Below the pieces are notes generated by a model. The model made no database searches. It was not told the DNA's origin and was given only the letters and a program-made list of their open reading frames with translations. From Legionella quinlivanii (GTDB lineage: Bacteria > Pseudomonadota > Gammaproteobacteria > Legionellales > Legionellaceae), in contig NZ_MVJN01000010.1 in assembly GCF_003265995.1 (NCBI RefSeq), positions 62,001 to 126,000 on the forward strand: a stretch of 64,000 nt of DNA. Direction: 5' to 3'. Of the stretch, positions 8,219 to 17,251 are shown piece after piece (within the stretch, counting starts at the first letter, position 1; each line of letters starts with the position of its first letter). The translations under genes were made by a program, and so were the position numbers.

Positions 8219-9195
8219 GACTTGCAACAGTCTACGGTGTTCGCCCCAAAAGAACATTCAAAGAAGCCGCTACTAAATTTCTGATGGAAAACCAACACAA
8301 ACGCAGTATTAGTGATGATGCTGGTCGTTTGCGAGAAGTGGTTAAGTACATCGGGGATTTGCCTATTGAAGCAATTCATATCGGTAGCTTGCAATCCTTT
8401 ATTGAAGGTCGAAGAAAGGATGAAGTAAGCACGAGAACTATCAATCATGGTTTGATGATTGTTCGGCGTATATTAAATTTAGCGGCTAGTGAATGGATGG
8501 ATGAATTCGGTTTAACCTGGTTAAACTCAGCGCCAAAGATAAAACTTTTACCTGAGCCAGATTTAAGAAAACCTTATCCATTAAGTTGGGATGAACAGCA
8601 CAAGCTGTTTCAGCAGTTACCGGAACATCTGAAAACTATGGCTTTGTTTGCCGTAAATACGGGGTGTCGGGATCGCGAAATATGTGAACTTCGCTGGGAT
8701 TGGGAAATACAAATTCCAGAATTGCCACATATCATCGTTTTTATTGTGCCAGGAGAACTGGTCAAAAACGGAGAGGAACGGCTGATTGTTTGTAATGAAA
8801 CGGTTCGGGAAGTGATAGAAGGGGAGAGAGGTAAACATCCTACTCATGTCTTTAGTTTTAAAGGTCGACCATTAAGTCGTATGTTATCGACTGGTTGGCG
8901 ACAGGCTAGAGAAAAGGCGAAATTGCCTGAAGTAAGAGTGCATGATTTAAAGCATACCTTTGGTAGACGATTGAGAGCTGCAGGGATAAGTTTTGAAGAC
9001 AGGCAAGATTTACTTGGGCATCGTTCAGGTAGGATTACAACTCACTATTCTTCTGCTGAGCTGCAAAGTTTATATCAAGCTGCGAATAAGGTTTGCGAGA
9101 ATCGTAAAAGCGGGGTGATATTAACATTATTGCGAAACCCAAAGAGTAGACCTGCCAGTCAAAATACTCTAAGGGAAAATCACGTAAGTTTGTAA
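8068..9195 (+). CDS. tyrosine recombinase / phage-type integrase
   Basis: A 375-residue site-specific recombinase. The N-terminal arm and core-binding regions cover roughly residues 1-170, and the catalytic domain follows. Seen: the first catalytic Arg in NTGCRDREICELRW, the HDLKHTFGRRL box, LLGHRSGRITTHYS with the second His and the Tyr nucleophile. The box II Arg of HxxR is Lys here (HDLK), a change I recall in a subset of proteobacterial integrases. The ATG at 8068 has AGGAG 9-10 nt upstream, inside the xis-like gene. The gene ends 90 bp from the 3' end of a tRNA gene, the usual arrangement for an integrated island. It presumably inserted the DNA to the left of the tRNA. Confidence 0.93.
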   Translation: MGRKRTPGLQKRGSVWCIDKKVFGRRLCESTGTDNLEEAEKYLARRLEEIRLATVYGVRPKRTFKEAATKFLMENQHKRSISDDAGRLREVVKYIGDLPIEAIHIGSLQSFIEGRRKDEVSTRTINHGLMIVRRILNLAASEWMDEFGLTWLNSAPKIKLLPEPDLRKPYPLSWDEQHKLFQQLPEHLKTMALFAVNTGCRDREICELRWDWEIQIPELPHIIVFIVPGELVKNGEERLIVCNETVREVIEGERGKHPTHVFSFKGRPLSRMLSTGWRQAREKAKLPEVRVHDLKHTFGRRLRAAGISFEDRQDLLGHRSGRITTHYSSAELQSLYQAANKVCENRKSGVILTLLRNPKSRPASQNTLRENHVSL

Positions 9196-9228
9196 GTGCG
9201 TGATCTAGGTCACGCAAAAGTCACGCAA
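9180..9228. other. cluster of TCACGYAA motifs, candidate integrase-binding/att region
   Basis: Between the end of the integrase gene and the tRNA are TCACGTAA (9180-9187), an inverted TGCGTGA (9197-9203), and TCACGCAA at 9210-9217 and 9221-9228. Regularly spaced direct copies beside an integrase gene suggest arm-type binding sites. The inverted pair could also form a hairpin (GCGTGA/TCACGC) terminating the integrase mRNA, though no T-run follows. Confidence 0.4.
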
Positions 9229-9285
9229 GGGCTTTTGTGTTAAAACAGGTAATCAACGTAAGTTATTGATTTTAAAGGTCTAAAT

Positions 9286-9362
9286 TGGTGGGCCCACTAG
9301 GACTTGAACCTAGGACCAACGGATTATGAGTCCGCTGCTCTGACCAACTGAGCTATAGGCCC
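9286..9362 (-). tRNA. tRNA with CAU anticodon, most like tRNA-Ile2
   Basis: A 77-nt tRNA with CCA encoded. The acceptor stem pairs GGGCCTA with TGGGCCC, with discriminator A. The D-arm is AGCTCAGTTGGTCAGAGC, the anticodon loop CTCATAA has CAT at 9326-9328, and the T-arm carries GGTTCAAGTCC. Anticodon arm and TTGGTC variable loop resemble E. coli ileX (CAU read as AUA after lysidine modification by TilS) more than elongator tRNA-Met, whose T-loop reads GGTTCGAATCC. The 3' end faces the integrase, so it is the probable integration target. Confidence 0.9.
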
Positions 9363-9424
9363 GGAGAGAAGGTGTTATTGTAATCTTAAATTTTGAGTAA
9401 CACCACTTTTTTTTAAACTTTTTC

Positions 9425-9443
9425 AGGAGCCCGGAGGCTCCCG
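9425..9443 (-). terminator. GC-rich hairpin downstream of rpoD
   Basis: GGAGCC/GGCTCC with a 4-nt loop lies just after the rpoD stop and before the tRNA on the same strand. No T-run follows on the rpoD strand, so it may be a processing or stability hairpin rather than a strong intrinsic terminator. Confidence 0.4.
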
Positions 9444-9446
9444 GGT

Positions 9447-11330
9447 TTAATCGTCGTCGCCTTCCAGGAAGCTTCTCAATTTTTCTGAGCGGGAAGGGTG
9501 GCGGAGTTTGCGTAGAGCTTTGGCTTCGATCTGGCGGATACGCTCGCGGGTGACGTCGAATTGTTTGCCGACCTCTTCGAGGGTGTGGTCGGTGTTCATT
9601 TCGATGCCGAAGCGCATGCGCAGGACCTTGGCTTCTCTGGGGGTTAGTGTTTCCAATATTTCCAGGGTCGCTTCTCGTAGGCCTTCAGCGGTTGCTCTTG
9701 CAATCGGTGATTCGATATTCACGTCTTCGATGAAGTCGCCTAAATGCGAATCGTCGTCATCACCTACCGGGGTTTCCATTGATATCGGCTCTTTGGCTAT
9801 TTTGAGAACTTTGCGAATTTTATCTTCGCTTAGATCCATTTTAGCTGCCAACTCTTCAGGCGTTGCCTCTCTGCCGGTTTCCTGCAGGATTTGCCGTGAA
9901 ATTCGATTCAGTTTATTGATAGTCTCAATCATGTGAACCGGGATACGGATGGTTCTTGCCTGATCTGCAATCGAACGGGTAATTGCCTGTCGAATCCACC
10001 AGGTGGCATAGGTTGAAAACTTGTAACCGCGACGGTATTCAAATTTATCAACAGCCTTCATCAAACCAATATTACCTTCCTGAATTAAGTCGAGGAATTG
10101 CAAGCCGCGGTTGGTATATTTCTTGGCAATTGAAATTACCAGACGCAGGTTCGCTTCCACCATTTCCTTTTTAGCACGGCGGGCTTTGGCCTCTCCGATG
10201 GACATTTTCTTGTTAATGTCTTTGATTTCACTAATGGTTAAACCAAACTCTTCTTCAAAGGCAGCCAGTCGGCTCTGCAGGCGCTTGATTTCGTCGTTGT
10301 ACTCTTCAAGACGAGCCATATCGAGCTTTCTGCCATGAATCTTGATTAAATCTGGTAACCAGTTTAAGTCAGTTTCCTGACCTGGGAATGTCTCAATAAA
10401 CAACTTGCGCGGTATTCTTGCTTTTTCAATACACAAACGCATGATGCTTCTTTCAAATTCACGAATGTGATTTCTCAGCAGTCGGAAATGGCGGGTTAAT
10501 TTGTCGACCTGACGGGAAGTCAGCTTCAGCTTCAGGAAGGACTCTGCCATGGAGTCAAGCTTTTCCACAGTCAATTTGTTGCTGCGTCCTTTTTCGCGTA
10601 AAGCCGTCATGGCGAAATCGTATTTCTCACGCAGATCGTCAAAATAGACTTTGGCTATTTCAGGATTAGGACCGTCATCTGCTTCAAGACCGCCTCCGCC
10701 TTCACCGTCTTCATCTTCATCATCAAGATTAACTTCTTCAACCAGTAGTTCGTCTTGCTGACCTTCATCCAGCATGGAGCCAATACTTGAGGGCGGCGCT
10801 TCTTCTTCGCTGTCGGCGAAACCACTGATGATTTCACTCAGGCGCATTTCTTCAAGCTGAACGCGGTCGTAGTCTTCAAGTACTAATTGTGCCGTTTCCG
10901 GATAGTGCGCCAATGAACGCAGGACCTGGTATATCCCTTCTTCAATACGCTTGGCGATGCGGATTTCACCCTCACGAGTCAGCAGTTCGACTGTACCCAT
11001 TTCGCGCATGTACATGCGAACCGGATCGGTAGTACGGCCAGTTTCCTTGTCGACGGAGGCCAATACGGCTGCGGCTTCTTCCACATCCTCCGGTGCTTCT
11101 TCAGTTGTACCAAGAAGAGCTAGTTCATCGTCGCTCGGCGGGAGCTCGAAAACTTTAATATTCATGCTCTCCAGCATACTGATGATGACGTCAAAATGTT
11201 CGGTATCAACAATATTGGGAAGCAGATCATTTATTTGTGCATAAGTCAGGTAATTTTGATCTTTACCTAGGCTAATGACTTTAGTGATCTGTGAGCGTTG
11301 TTGTTCTTGGTCATTTATGTTCATAGGCAC
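9447..11330 (-). CDS. rpoD: RNA polymerase primary sigma factor sigma-70
   Basis: A 627-residue housekeeping sigma factor that directs RNA polymerase to -10/-35 promoters. Seen in order: region 1.1, the conserved 1.2 block [15 protein letters not shown] near residue 100, a long acidic non-conserved insert ([17 protein letters not shown]), region 2 with [20 protein letters not shown], the -10-reading [17 protein letters not shown], region 3, and region 4 ending with the -35-binding [20 protein letters not shown]. Length is close to E. coli RpoD (613). It is the last gene of the rpsU-yqeY-dnaG-rpoD run, 80 bp after dnaG. The first ATG in frame gives the family's usual N-terminus ([13 protein letters not shown] follows two residues on). 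Confidence 0.98.
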   Translation of the reverse strand: MPMNINDQEQQRSQITKVISLGKDQNYLTYAQINDLLPNIVDTEHFDVIISMLESMNIKVFELPPSDDELALLGTTEEAPEDVEEAAAVLASVDKETGRTTDPVRMYMREMGTVELLTREGEIRIAKRIEEGIYQVLRSLAHYPETAQLVLEDYDRVQLEEMRLSEIISGFADSEEEAPPSSIGSMLDEGQQDELLVEEVNLDDEDEDGEGGGGLEADDGPNPEIAKVYFDDLREKYDFAMTALREKGRSNKLTVEKLDSMAESFLKLKLTSRQVDKLTRHFRLLRNHIREFERSIMRLCIEKARIPRKLFIETFPGQETDLNWLPDLIKIHGRKLDMARLEEYNDEIKRLQSRLAAFEEEFGLTISEIKDINKKMSIGEAKARRAKKEMVEANLRLVISIAKKYTNRGLQFLDLIQEGNIGLMKAVDKFEYRRGYKFSTYATWWIRQAITRSIADQARTIRIPVHMIETINKLNRISRQILQETGREATPEELAAKMDLSEDKIRKVLKIAKEPISMETPVGDDDDSHLGDFIEDVNIESPIARATAEGLREATLEILETLTPREAKVLRMRFGIEMNTDHTLEEVGKQFDVTRERIRQIEAKALRKLRHPSRSEKLRSFLEGDDD

Positions 11331-11410
11331 TTAGTCAGATAATGAAGGGGAATCTACAAAAATGTTTTTGATTATAACCCTCACGTCAAAAACATGCCAG
11401 CAAAAATGTG

Positions 11411-13150
11411 TTAATTTTTATCACGCCTGTTTTGATGGCGTTGCTTTAACAAGTTTTGCAATTGCATTTGCTCTGAAAGAGTTAAGCCTTCTTTTCGGGA
11501 TTTTTCAAGAAATTCATTAATTTTATTGCCGCTATTCTGTTTTTGTAAAAAAATAATAATATCAAGGAACTCTTTGGTCAAGGCTTCTTCTGGAACCTGA
11601 TGATCCCAGGCAGCCAGCTTGTTTAGTGATTCAAAAAAGGAGGTTTCTCGCCATTGTTCGATCAAGGACGCGGTATTTATCTGAGGATTTGCAGCAATTT
11701 GCTCAATCAATTGTTTCAAAATTTCTTGTTCCTTACCACCAAGCAGCTGCAGATTAATCTGTTGCTGAGCCCCTGAATAGATCTCGGGATTTTGGATTAG
11801 CAATGCAATCGCCAGGCGAATGGGAGAGCGGCTGATCCCTTTTTTGGGTTTTACCGGTTGGGTGGGGTTATTCTGTTCTGTAATCACTAGCTCAATGCGG
11901 TGGTTTTCAAGACGGGTTATCTGTGAAAGCTCATTAATTAACAGTTGCTTATAAGTACCTTCCGGCATATTGGCCAGATAGGGTTTGGACAGGTTAATAA
12001 ACTGTGTTTTTCCGGCGATACTATGCAAATCCAGGTTTTCAGAAAGATTTGAAATAAAATAATCATTCAGGGAGACTGCCGATTGCATAATTTCAAGAAA
12101 TTTATCGCGGCCTGCCTCGCGTACAAAACTGTCGGGATCCTGTCCTTCAGGTAAAAAAACAAAGCGGACATCCATACCGGTATTCAAATGGGGTAGTGAG
12201 TTTTCCAGTGCTCTCCAGGCAGCCTGACGCCCCGCCTTATCGCCGTCAAAGCAAAAAATGAGCTGTTTACAAAATTTGCTGAGCATCTGAACATGGTAGG
12301 AACTGGTCGCAGTTCCCAGGGCGGCCACTGCATTATTGATGCCATACTGAGCCAAGGCAATCACATCGAGATAGCCTTCTACAACAATGATCTGATCCTG
12401 ACGAGGCTGTTGTAAAACCTGATACAGTCCATACAGTTCGCGATTTTTTTGAAACAGTACCGTTTCTGGGGAGTTCAAATATTTAGGCTGCTGATCAGGG
12501 CTTATTGCTCTTCCGCCGAAGCCGACAATTTTTCCCTGGCGATCATGAATGGGAAACATAATGCGGTTTCTATAGCGATCATAGGTTTTTCCATTGTCTT
12601 TTTTAATCAGCATTCCGGTATCAATTAATCCTTTTTTATCCGCAAAAAAGTTTTTTTCAAGAACATTCCAGTCCCCAGGCGCATATCCTAATTGAAATTG
12701 TTTAGCGATTTCACCCGTCAATCCACGCTGACGCAGGTAGCTAACCGCTTCAGCGGCGGAAGCCGTTTTTAATAAAGCCTGATAATGCCGTGTAACCCTG
12801 GCAAGTAACTGGTAAAGATTAGGCCCTTGTTTGACCTCGCGTGACGCAAGCTCTTTTGGAACAGTCATTCCTAATCGAACGGCAAGTGTTTCGACTGCAT
12901 CGGTAAAGCTTTGATTCAGATAAGACATCATAAAGCTGATGGCATTTCCGCTGGTTCCACATCCAAAGCAATGAAAAAACTGTTTTTTTGCTACGACATT
13001 AAAAGAGGGGGTTTTTTCATTGTGAAATGGACAGCAGGCGATATAGCTGTTGCCGCGCTTTTTTAAGGGAACATAATGTTCGATGAGCTCGACCAGATCA
13101 GTTCTGCTCAGGAGCTCATCAATAAATGGCCGTGGAATTAAGCCAGACAT
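11411..13150 (-). CDS. dnaG: DNA primase
   Basis: A 579-residue primase that makes RNA primers on the lagging strand with DnaB helicase. The start is set at 13150 (MSGLIPRPFIDELL), the family's N-terminus. A longer in-frame start at 13222 would overlap yqeY. Seen: a CHC2 zinc ribbon (C40, H43, C61, C64 in CCPFHNEKTPSF and FHCFGCGTSG), the RNA polymerase basic region, a Toprim domain with VVEGYLDVIAL and FCFDGDKAG, and a helical C-terminal DnaB-binding domain. It lies 22 bp after yqeY and upstream of rpoD in the classical macromolecular synthesis operon. Confidence 0.97.
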   Translation of the reverse strand: MSGLIPRPFIDELLSRTDLVELIEHYVPLKKRGNSYIACCPFHNEKTPSFNVVAKKQFFHCFGCGTSGNAISFMMSYLNQSFTDAVETLAVRLGMTVPKELASREVKQGPNLYQLLARVTRHYQALLKTASAAEAVSYLRQRGLTGEIAKQFQLGYAPGDWNVLEKNFFADKKGLIDTGMLIKKDNGKTYDRYRNRIMFPIHDRQGKIVGFGGRAISPDQQPKYLNSPETVLFQKNRELYGLYQVLQQPRQDQIIVVEGYLDVIALAQYGINNAVAALGTATSSYHVQMLSKFCKQLIFCFDGDKAGRQAAWRALENSLPHLNTGMDVRFVFLPEGQDPDSFVREAGRDKFLEIMQSAVSLNDYFISNLSENLDLHSIAGKTQFINLSKPYLANMPEGTYKQLLINELSQITRLENHRIELVITEQNNPTQPVKPKKGISRSPIRLAIALLIQNPEIYSGAQQQINLQLLGGKEQEILKQLIEQIAANPQINTASLIEQWRETSFFESLNKLAAWDHQVPEEALTKEFLDIIIFLQKQNSGNKINEFLEKSRKEGLTLSEQMQLQNLLKQRHQNRRDKN

Positions 13151-13172
13151 GTTGGGTATATTTCCCGGAAAA

Positions 13173-13616
13173 TTAGCTGAGTTTGGCCTTGATGATAGCA
13201 CTGACTTGAGACATATCGGCACGGCCTTGCAGCATGGGTTTTAAATGCGCCATTACTTTGCCCATATCACTCATTTTTTCAGCGCCAAGTTCAGCAATTG
13301 CTTGCGTGACCAAGGTCATAACTTCTTCGTCAGAAAGAGGCTCTGGCAAATATTTGCCGATGATGCCAAGCTCATATTCTTCCTGGGCAACCAGGTCGGT
13401 TCTTCCAGCAGAGGTAAATTGACTAATGGATTCTTTACGCTGTTTGGCGAGTTTATCCAGAATAACTAACAAACGTGCATCATCCACATCGATGCGCTCA
13501 TCTACTTCGACCTGTTTGATTGCAGCAGTAATGAGCCGCAGGGTCTCAAGCTGTTGCTTGTCCCTGGCACGCATGGCGTCTTTCAGGTCATTACTAATGC
13601 GATCTTTAATACTCAT
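13173..13616 (-). CDS. yqeY: GatB/YqeY-family protein
   Basis: A 147-residue protein made only of the YqeY domain ([20 protein letters not shown]..., [20 protein letters not shown], then [18 protein letters not shown] near the end). The domain is shared with the tail of GatB, the tRNA amidotransferase subunit, where it contacts tRNA. The stand-alone form has no well-settled function. The start codon overlaps the rpsU stop (ATGA), so the two are translationally coupled, and dnaG follows after 22 bp. This placement is conserved in many gammaproteobacteria. Confidence 0.95.
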   Translation of the reverse strand: MSIKDRISNDLKDAMRARDKQQLETLRLITAAIKQVEVDERIDVDDARLLVILDKLAKQRKESISQFTSAGRTDLVAQEEYELGIIGKYLPEPLSDEEVMTLVTQAIAELGAEKMSDMGKVMAHLKPMLQGRADMSQVSAIIKAKLS

Positions 13617-13849
13617 GATGTTTTTTTACGACGATGTTTGATAGCACGACGGGTAGTTGTATCGCGTGAGATTTTTTTAAGGTGACGTTTCACTGCAGCA
13701 GCTTGCTTTCTTTTGCGTTCAGCAGTAGGTTTTTCATAAAATTCACGACGGCGTAATTCGGTCAGGATACCTGCTTTTTCACAGGAGCGCTTGAAACGGC
13801 GAAGTGCGTATTCGGGGTTTTCACCTTCTTTCACACGAACGGTGGGCAT
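13613..13849 (-). CDS. rpsU: 30S ribosomal protein S21
   Basis: A 78-residue basic protein starting [20 protein letters not shown], the standard S21 N-terminus, and ending in a Lys/Arg-rich tail. S21 sits near the 16S rRNA 3' end and helps initiation. The start at 13849 is chosen over an upstream in-frame ATG because it gives the conserved N-terminus. It is the first gene of the rpsU-yqeY-dnaG-rpoD operon, about 40 bp from the promoter at 13890-13918, and ends with a 4-nt ATGA overlap with yqeY. Confidence 0.97.
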   Translation of the reverse strand: MPTVRVKEGENPEYALRRFKRSCEKAGILTELRRREFYEKPTAERKRKQAAAVKRHLKKISRDTTTRRAIKHRRKKTS

Positions 13850-13889
13850 TAAATAGTCCTCTGATATAATTAAACACAATAGGTTGGCA

Positions 13890-13918
13890 ATTCTAGTGCC
13901 AGATCCGCTTAAGGTCAA
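13890..13918 (-). promoter_or_regulatory. sigma-70 promoter of the rpsU-yqeY-dnaG-rpoD operon
   Basis: On the minus strand TTGACC (13918-13913) and TAGAAT (13895-13890) are separated by exactly 17 nt, close to the sigma-70 consensus, and sit about 40 bp before the rpsU start. No other comparably good promoter is seen in the gap to tsaD. Confidence 0.75.
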
Positions 13919-14044
13919 GTTTATTGATTGACTTTAGTTTAATAATTGTAATCAATTTCTATGCCAGTTTGAAGTAAGTTTGTTAATATTGCAATTTCTT
14001 TCCCTGGGTTTCGCGTAGCGGCAACTGTTTTTTGAGGTTTTTTA

Positions 14045-15055
14045 ATGCTGGTTTTAGGTATCGAATCGTCCTGTGATGAGACAGGCGTGGCGCTTTATGA
14101 CTCTGATAAAGGTTTATTGGCTCACGCGCTTTATTCACAAATCGCTTTACATCAACAATATGGTGGAGTTGTTCCCGAGCTGGCATCGCGGGATCATATT
14201 AATCATCTGGTTCCCTTGCTTGATGAGGTATTGTGTAAAAGCGGTGTGGAGAAATCTGCCATTGATGCAATAGCCTACACTGCCGGCCCGGGCCTCATCG
14301 GGGCCTTGTTAGTGGGTGCCTGTTTTGCTAAAACCCTGGCCTTTGCTTTGCAGATTCCGGCTTTGGCTGTACATCATCTTGAAGCGCATATATTAGTGGC
14401 CAAAATGCAGGCAAAAGAATTGAACTTTCCTTTTCTTGCCTTGCTTGTCTCAGGTGGGCATACCCAGCTAATTGAAATCAATGAATTGAATGAGTATCGG
14501 CTGCTCGGGGAGAGTGTCGATGATGCGGTGGGCGAAGCCTTCGATAAGACAGCCAAGCTAATGGGTATTCCTTATCCTGGCGGGGCACAGCTGGCAAAAT
14601 TGGCGGACGCATGTCCCGCTCATTTACGGAACAATTTCCCGCCATTTCCACGGCCAATGACGGACAGACCGGGTTTGAACTTCAGTTTCAGCGGGCTAAA
14701 AACGCATGCTTTAAACGCCTGGAATCACAGTGATAAAAGCGAAGAAAGCAAATCAGCTATTGCCTATGCCTTTCAACAGGCAATTGTCGATACGCTGCTC
14801 ATTAAATGCAAGCGGGCAATGGCATCTACACAGGCTAATACGCTGGTTGTGGCAGGTGGAGTTGGTGCAAATCTTAAGCTTCGACAGAGTTTAGAGAGCA
14901 TGACCGCTCAATTGGGTGGGCGTGTTTTTTTCCCACCCTTAGAGTTTTGCACTGATAACGGGGCGATGATTGCCTATACCGGATGTTTACATTTACTGGC
15001 CGGCCGTCAGGATAATGATGCTGCTATTGATGTGAAAGCGCGTTGGCCTTTGTAG
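14045..15055 (+). CDS. tsaD: tRNA threonylcarbamoyladenosine transferase subunit TsaD
   Basis: A 336-residue ASKHA-fold ATPase that, with TsaB and TsaE, transfers the threonylcarbamoyl group to A37 of ANN-decoding tRNAs. Seen: the N-terminal [17 protein letters not shown], the metal-binding HxxxH (H111-L-E-A-H115), LVSGGHTQL, and the C-terminal [12 protein letters not shown] and [13 protein letters not shown]. Full length for the family. It is divergent from rpsU with a 195-bp gap, the same neighbourhood as in E. coli. The partner that makes the intermediate is encoded at 23866. Confidence 0.97.
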   Translation: MLVLGIESSCDETGVALYDSDKGLLAHALYSQIALHQQYGGVVPELASRDHINHLVPLLDEVLCKSGVEKSAIDAIAYTAGPGLIGALLVGACFAKTLAFALQIPALAVHHLEAHILVAKMQAKELNFPFLALLVSGGHTQLIEINELNEYRLLGESVDDAVGEAFDKTAKLMGIPYPGGAQLAKLADACPAHLRNNFPPFPRPMTDRPGLNFSFSGLKTHALNAWNHSDKSEESKSAIAYAFQQAIVDTLLIKCKRAMASTQANTLVVAGGVGANLKLRQSLESMTAQLGGRVFFPPLEFCTDNGAMIAYTGCLHLLAGRQDNDAAIDVKARWPL

Positions 15056-15095
15056 TCTGCTACAAAGGATTTCCGGCTCTAGCAACCGGAAATCC
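15047..15095. terminator. two overlapping hairpins between tsaD and plsY
   Basis: CCTTTGTAG/CTACAAAGG (15047-15068, containing the tsaD stop) is followed directly by GGATTTCCGG/CCGGAAATCC (15067-15095). The stems share two bases, so both can nearly form. Only short T-runs follow. A likely shared terminator for the convergent tsaD and plsY genes. Confidence 0.5.
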
Positions 15096-15102
15096 CTTCA
15101 TC

Positions 15103-15870
15103 TCAGGGGGGAGTGGGCTTTGGTTTTCGTTTTTTTACAGGTTTTTTAGGCTGAAGTTCCGTTACATTATCACGCATCGGAGCCTGGTTTGCTGCTTCTT
15201 CTGCAGCTTCGTGTGAAGTAAATTCAGCGGTTTCAGTGAGGATTTCCTCGGTCATATTTTTTAAGTTCGATCGCCCGAAGTGAAGCTTCGGCTCTTCACC
15301 GTCAATGAGTCGGGTAATATTGTCGCGGTGTTTATACAAAACAAACAGGGCAATAAAAAAGAGCGGTGGAAAAGTATCCAGATTGCCGAGGCTTAATAAG
15401 GCATAAAGAGGAGCAAGCAATATTGCGATTATTGAGGCCAGAGATGAATAGCGAGTGAAATTAGCGACCAAAAGCCAGGTGGCGATGACCACAACTCCCA
15501 TTACAAAATGCAGGCCAAGAAAAGCCCCAATGGCTGTAGCTACACCTTTTCCCCCTTTGAAATCAAAGAAAATGGGGTACATATGGCCCAGTACCGCTGC
15601 AAGACAGGTAAAGCTGATTGCTGCAGGCCCTGCATGCAAAATTTTTGCAATGAGAACGGGGACCAGACCTTTCAGCACATCGCATAACAGAACAATCACT
15701 GCGTATTTTTTTCCGGCCAGCCGAAGCACATTGGTGGCGCCAGGATTTTGCGAGCCTTCTGTTCTTGGATCGGGGAGGGAGAATATGCGGCTGACGATAA
15801 CGGCCGAACAGACAGATCCGGATAAATAACCCAGTACAACCACAAAAACAAACAGCAAAAAGCTTAACAT
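15103..15870 (-). CDS. plsY: glycerol-3-phosphate acyltransferase PlsY with C-terminal tail
   Basis: An inner-membrane enzyme that acylates glycerol-3-phosphate using acyl-phosphate, the first step of phospholipid synthesis. The first 200 residues have the five membrane segments and the three PlsY motifs: GSVCSAVIV near the start, GSQNPGATNVLR, and FFDFKGGKGVATAIG. The protein is 255 residues against about 200 for the family. The extra 50 or so (TEEILTETAEFTSHEAAEEA..., then PKKPVKKRKPKP) form an acidic then Lys/Pro-rich cytoplasmic tail that looks disordered. The start has AGGAGAGG just upstream. Function is confident, the tail's role is unknown. Confidence 0.93.
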   Translation of the reverse strand: MLSFLLFVFVVVLGYLSGSVCSAVIVSRIFSLPDPRTEGSQNPGATNVLRLAGKKYAVIVLLCDVLKGLVPVLIAKILHAGPAAISFTCLAAVLGHMYPIFFDFKGGKGVATAIGAFLGLHFVMGVVVIATWLLVANFTRYSSLASIIAILLAPLYALLSLGNLDTFPPLFFIALFVLYKHRDNITRLIDGEEPKLHFGRSNLKNMTEEILTETAEFTSHEAAEEAANQAPMRDNVTELQPKKPVKKRKPKPTPP

Positions 15871-15974
15871 GACCTCTCCTGAGCAGTGGCAATTTAAATA
15901 GTCATTATCAGTTAAACTGCGAAGCTTGTGAAGGGTTAGCTATAATCTATTCCTGATAAAGAGTTATAAGAGTC

Positions 15975-17111
15975 TCAGGGCAAAAAAAGCTCCTGCAGAT
16001 TGTTGGTGAATTGTCTTCCTAAAGGGCTTACCTGCCAGTGATCATCCTGAAGGGTGATCAGTTTCAGTTCAGAGGCTTTTTTTAACTTGTCAAGCAAGAG
16101 GTTTTTAGGCAATCCGGTCCTTTCTGTAAACAGTTCCAAGGGAATAGCTTGCTCCAGGCGGGTGGTGTTCAGGAAAAATTCAAAAAGCAGGGAATCGGCA
16201 TCAATTGATTCTTTACCGGCGCAAAAAGGCTTGTCTTTATTAAGATAGTCAGTGGGCTGGCGGTATTTATTAGTGCGAATGATCTCTGGTGTAGCGAGGT
16301 CCTGGGTTATTTTACCATGTGCTCCTGCGCCAATACCGAAATAGTCTCCAAATAACCAATAGTTAAGATTATGCCGGGATGCCCTGTTTTTTTTACTAAA
16401 AGCAGAAATTTCATAGCGTTGATAAGCCGATTGCTGCAGCAGGGCAAAGCCTTCTTCCTCCATGAGAGCGATCTCATCGTCCTCAGGAAGGACTGGGCGT
16501 TGCTTATAAAAGACAGTATTGGGTTCAAGAGTCAGCTGATACCAGGATAAATGCTCGGGTTCATACTGGAGTGCCTGTTGCAGATCAGCAAGGCCCTGTT
16601 CTATAGTTTGACCAGGCAATCCGTGCATTAAATCAAGGTTGATATTGTCAAAGCCGGCCCGGCGGGCGGTTTCGATGGCAAAATGGGCTTGTTTATCATC
16701 GTGTATACGGCCAAGTTTTTTTAAGTGCTCTGGATTGAAGCTTTGAATGCCGAGCGAAAGGCGATTGATTCCAGCCTCTCGATATCCTCGGAAGCGCTGC
16801 TGTTCTACCGTGCCGGGATTCGCTTCCATGGTGATTTCAATGTCTTTAGACAGAGGCAGCAGTTTGCCAATTTCTTCCAGAAGGCAGGTATAGGCACTGG
16901 CTGATAATAAACTGGGCGTGCCTCCGCCAATAAAAATGGAAATAATTTGCCGTTGAGGAAAATCAATGAGATCCTGTTTGAGATCATTTAGTAATGCCTG
17001 GATGTATTGTTGCTCTGGCAACTCCTGAGGGCTTTTATGTGAATTAAAATCGCAATAAGGGCACTTACGAATACACCAGGGAACATGAATATACAGTGAT
17101 GTTGGAATCAT
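15975..17111 (-). CDS. hemW: radical SAM heme chaperone HemW
   Basis: A 378-residue radical SAM protein of the HemN/HemW family. The 4Fe-4S cluster motif CxxxCxxC is at C13, C17 and C20 (PWCIRKCPYCDF). GGGTPSLL follows near residue 63, and a C-terminal winged-helix-like domain closes the chain (TGLPKNLLLDKLKKASEL). The sequence has the shorter N-terminus and motif spacing of HemW rather than coproporphyrinogen dehydrogenase HemN, so a heme-delivery role is preferred, although older annotations call it oxygen-independent coproporphyrinogen oxidase. It stands 104 bp from plsY and probably has its own promoter. Confidence 0.9.
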   Translation of the reverse strand: MIPTSLYIHVPWCIRKCPYCDFNSHKSPQELPEQQYIQALLNDLKQDLIDFPQRQIISIFIGGGTPSLLSASAYTCLLEEIGKLLPLSKDIEITMEANPGTVEQQRFRGYREAGINRLSLGIQSFNPEHLKKLGRIHDDKQAHFAIETARRAGFDNINLDLMHGLPGQTIEQGLADLQQALQYEPEHLSWYQLTLEPNTVFYKQRPVLPEDDEIALMEEEGFALLQQSAYQRYEISAFSKKNRASRHNLNYWLFGDYFGIGAGAHGKITQDLATPEIIRTNKYRQPTDYLNKDKPFCAGKESIDADSLLFEFFLNTTRLEQAIPLELFTERTGLPKNLLLDKLKKASELKLITLQDDHWQVSPLGRQFTNNLQELFLP

Positions 17112-17251
17112 TGACTCGGATTAGACTGACTTATGTGGAAGTGTAATAATACCACAAGGGGCTGTTTGGCAGCAAAGAAAGTGGAGTGATTAAAATTTAC
17201 CCTCTCCACGCCAGGTTCACAGAGCCTAAAACAAGATGGGATAGTTTAACA

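Noticed and set aside
9286-9362. Elongator tRNA-Met for the CAU tRNA
   Set aside because: Anticodon arm, TTGGTC variable loop and GGTTCAAGTCC T-arm follow tRNA-Ile2 more closely; the final test is a tRNAscan/TFAM-type model and TilS recognition.
15975-17111. HemN (coproporphyrinogen III dehydrogenase)
   Set aside because: The short N-terminus and the motif layout around the CxxxCxxC cluster fit HemW; HemN has a longer N-terminus and an additional cysteine.
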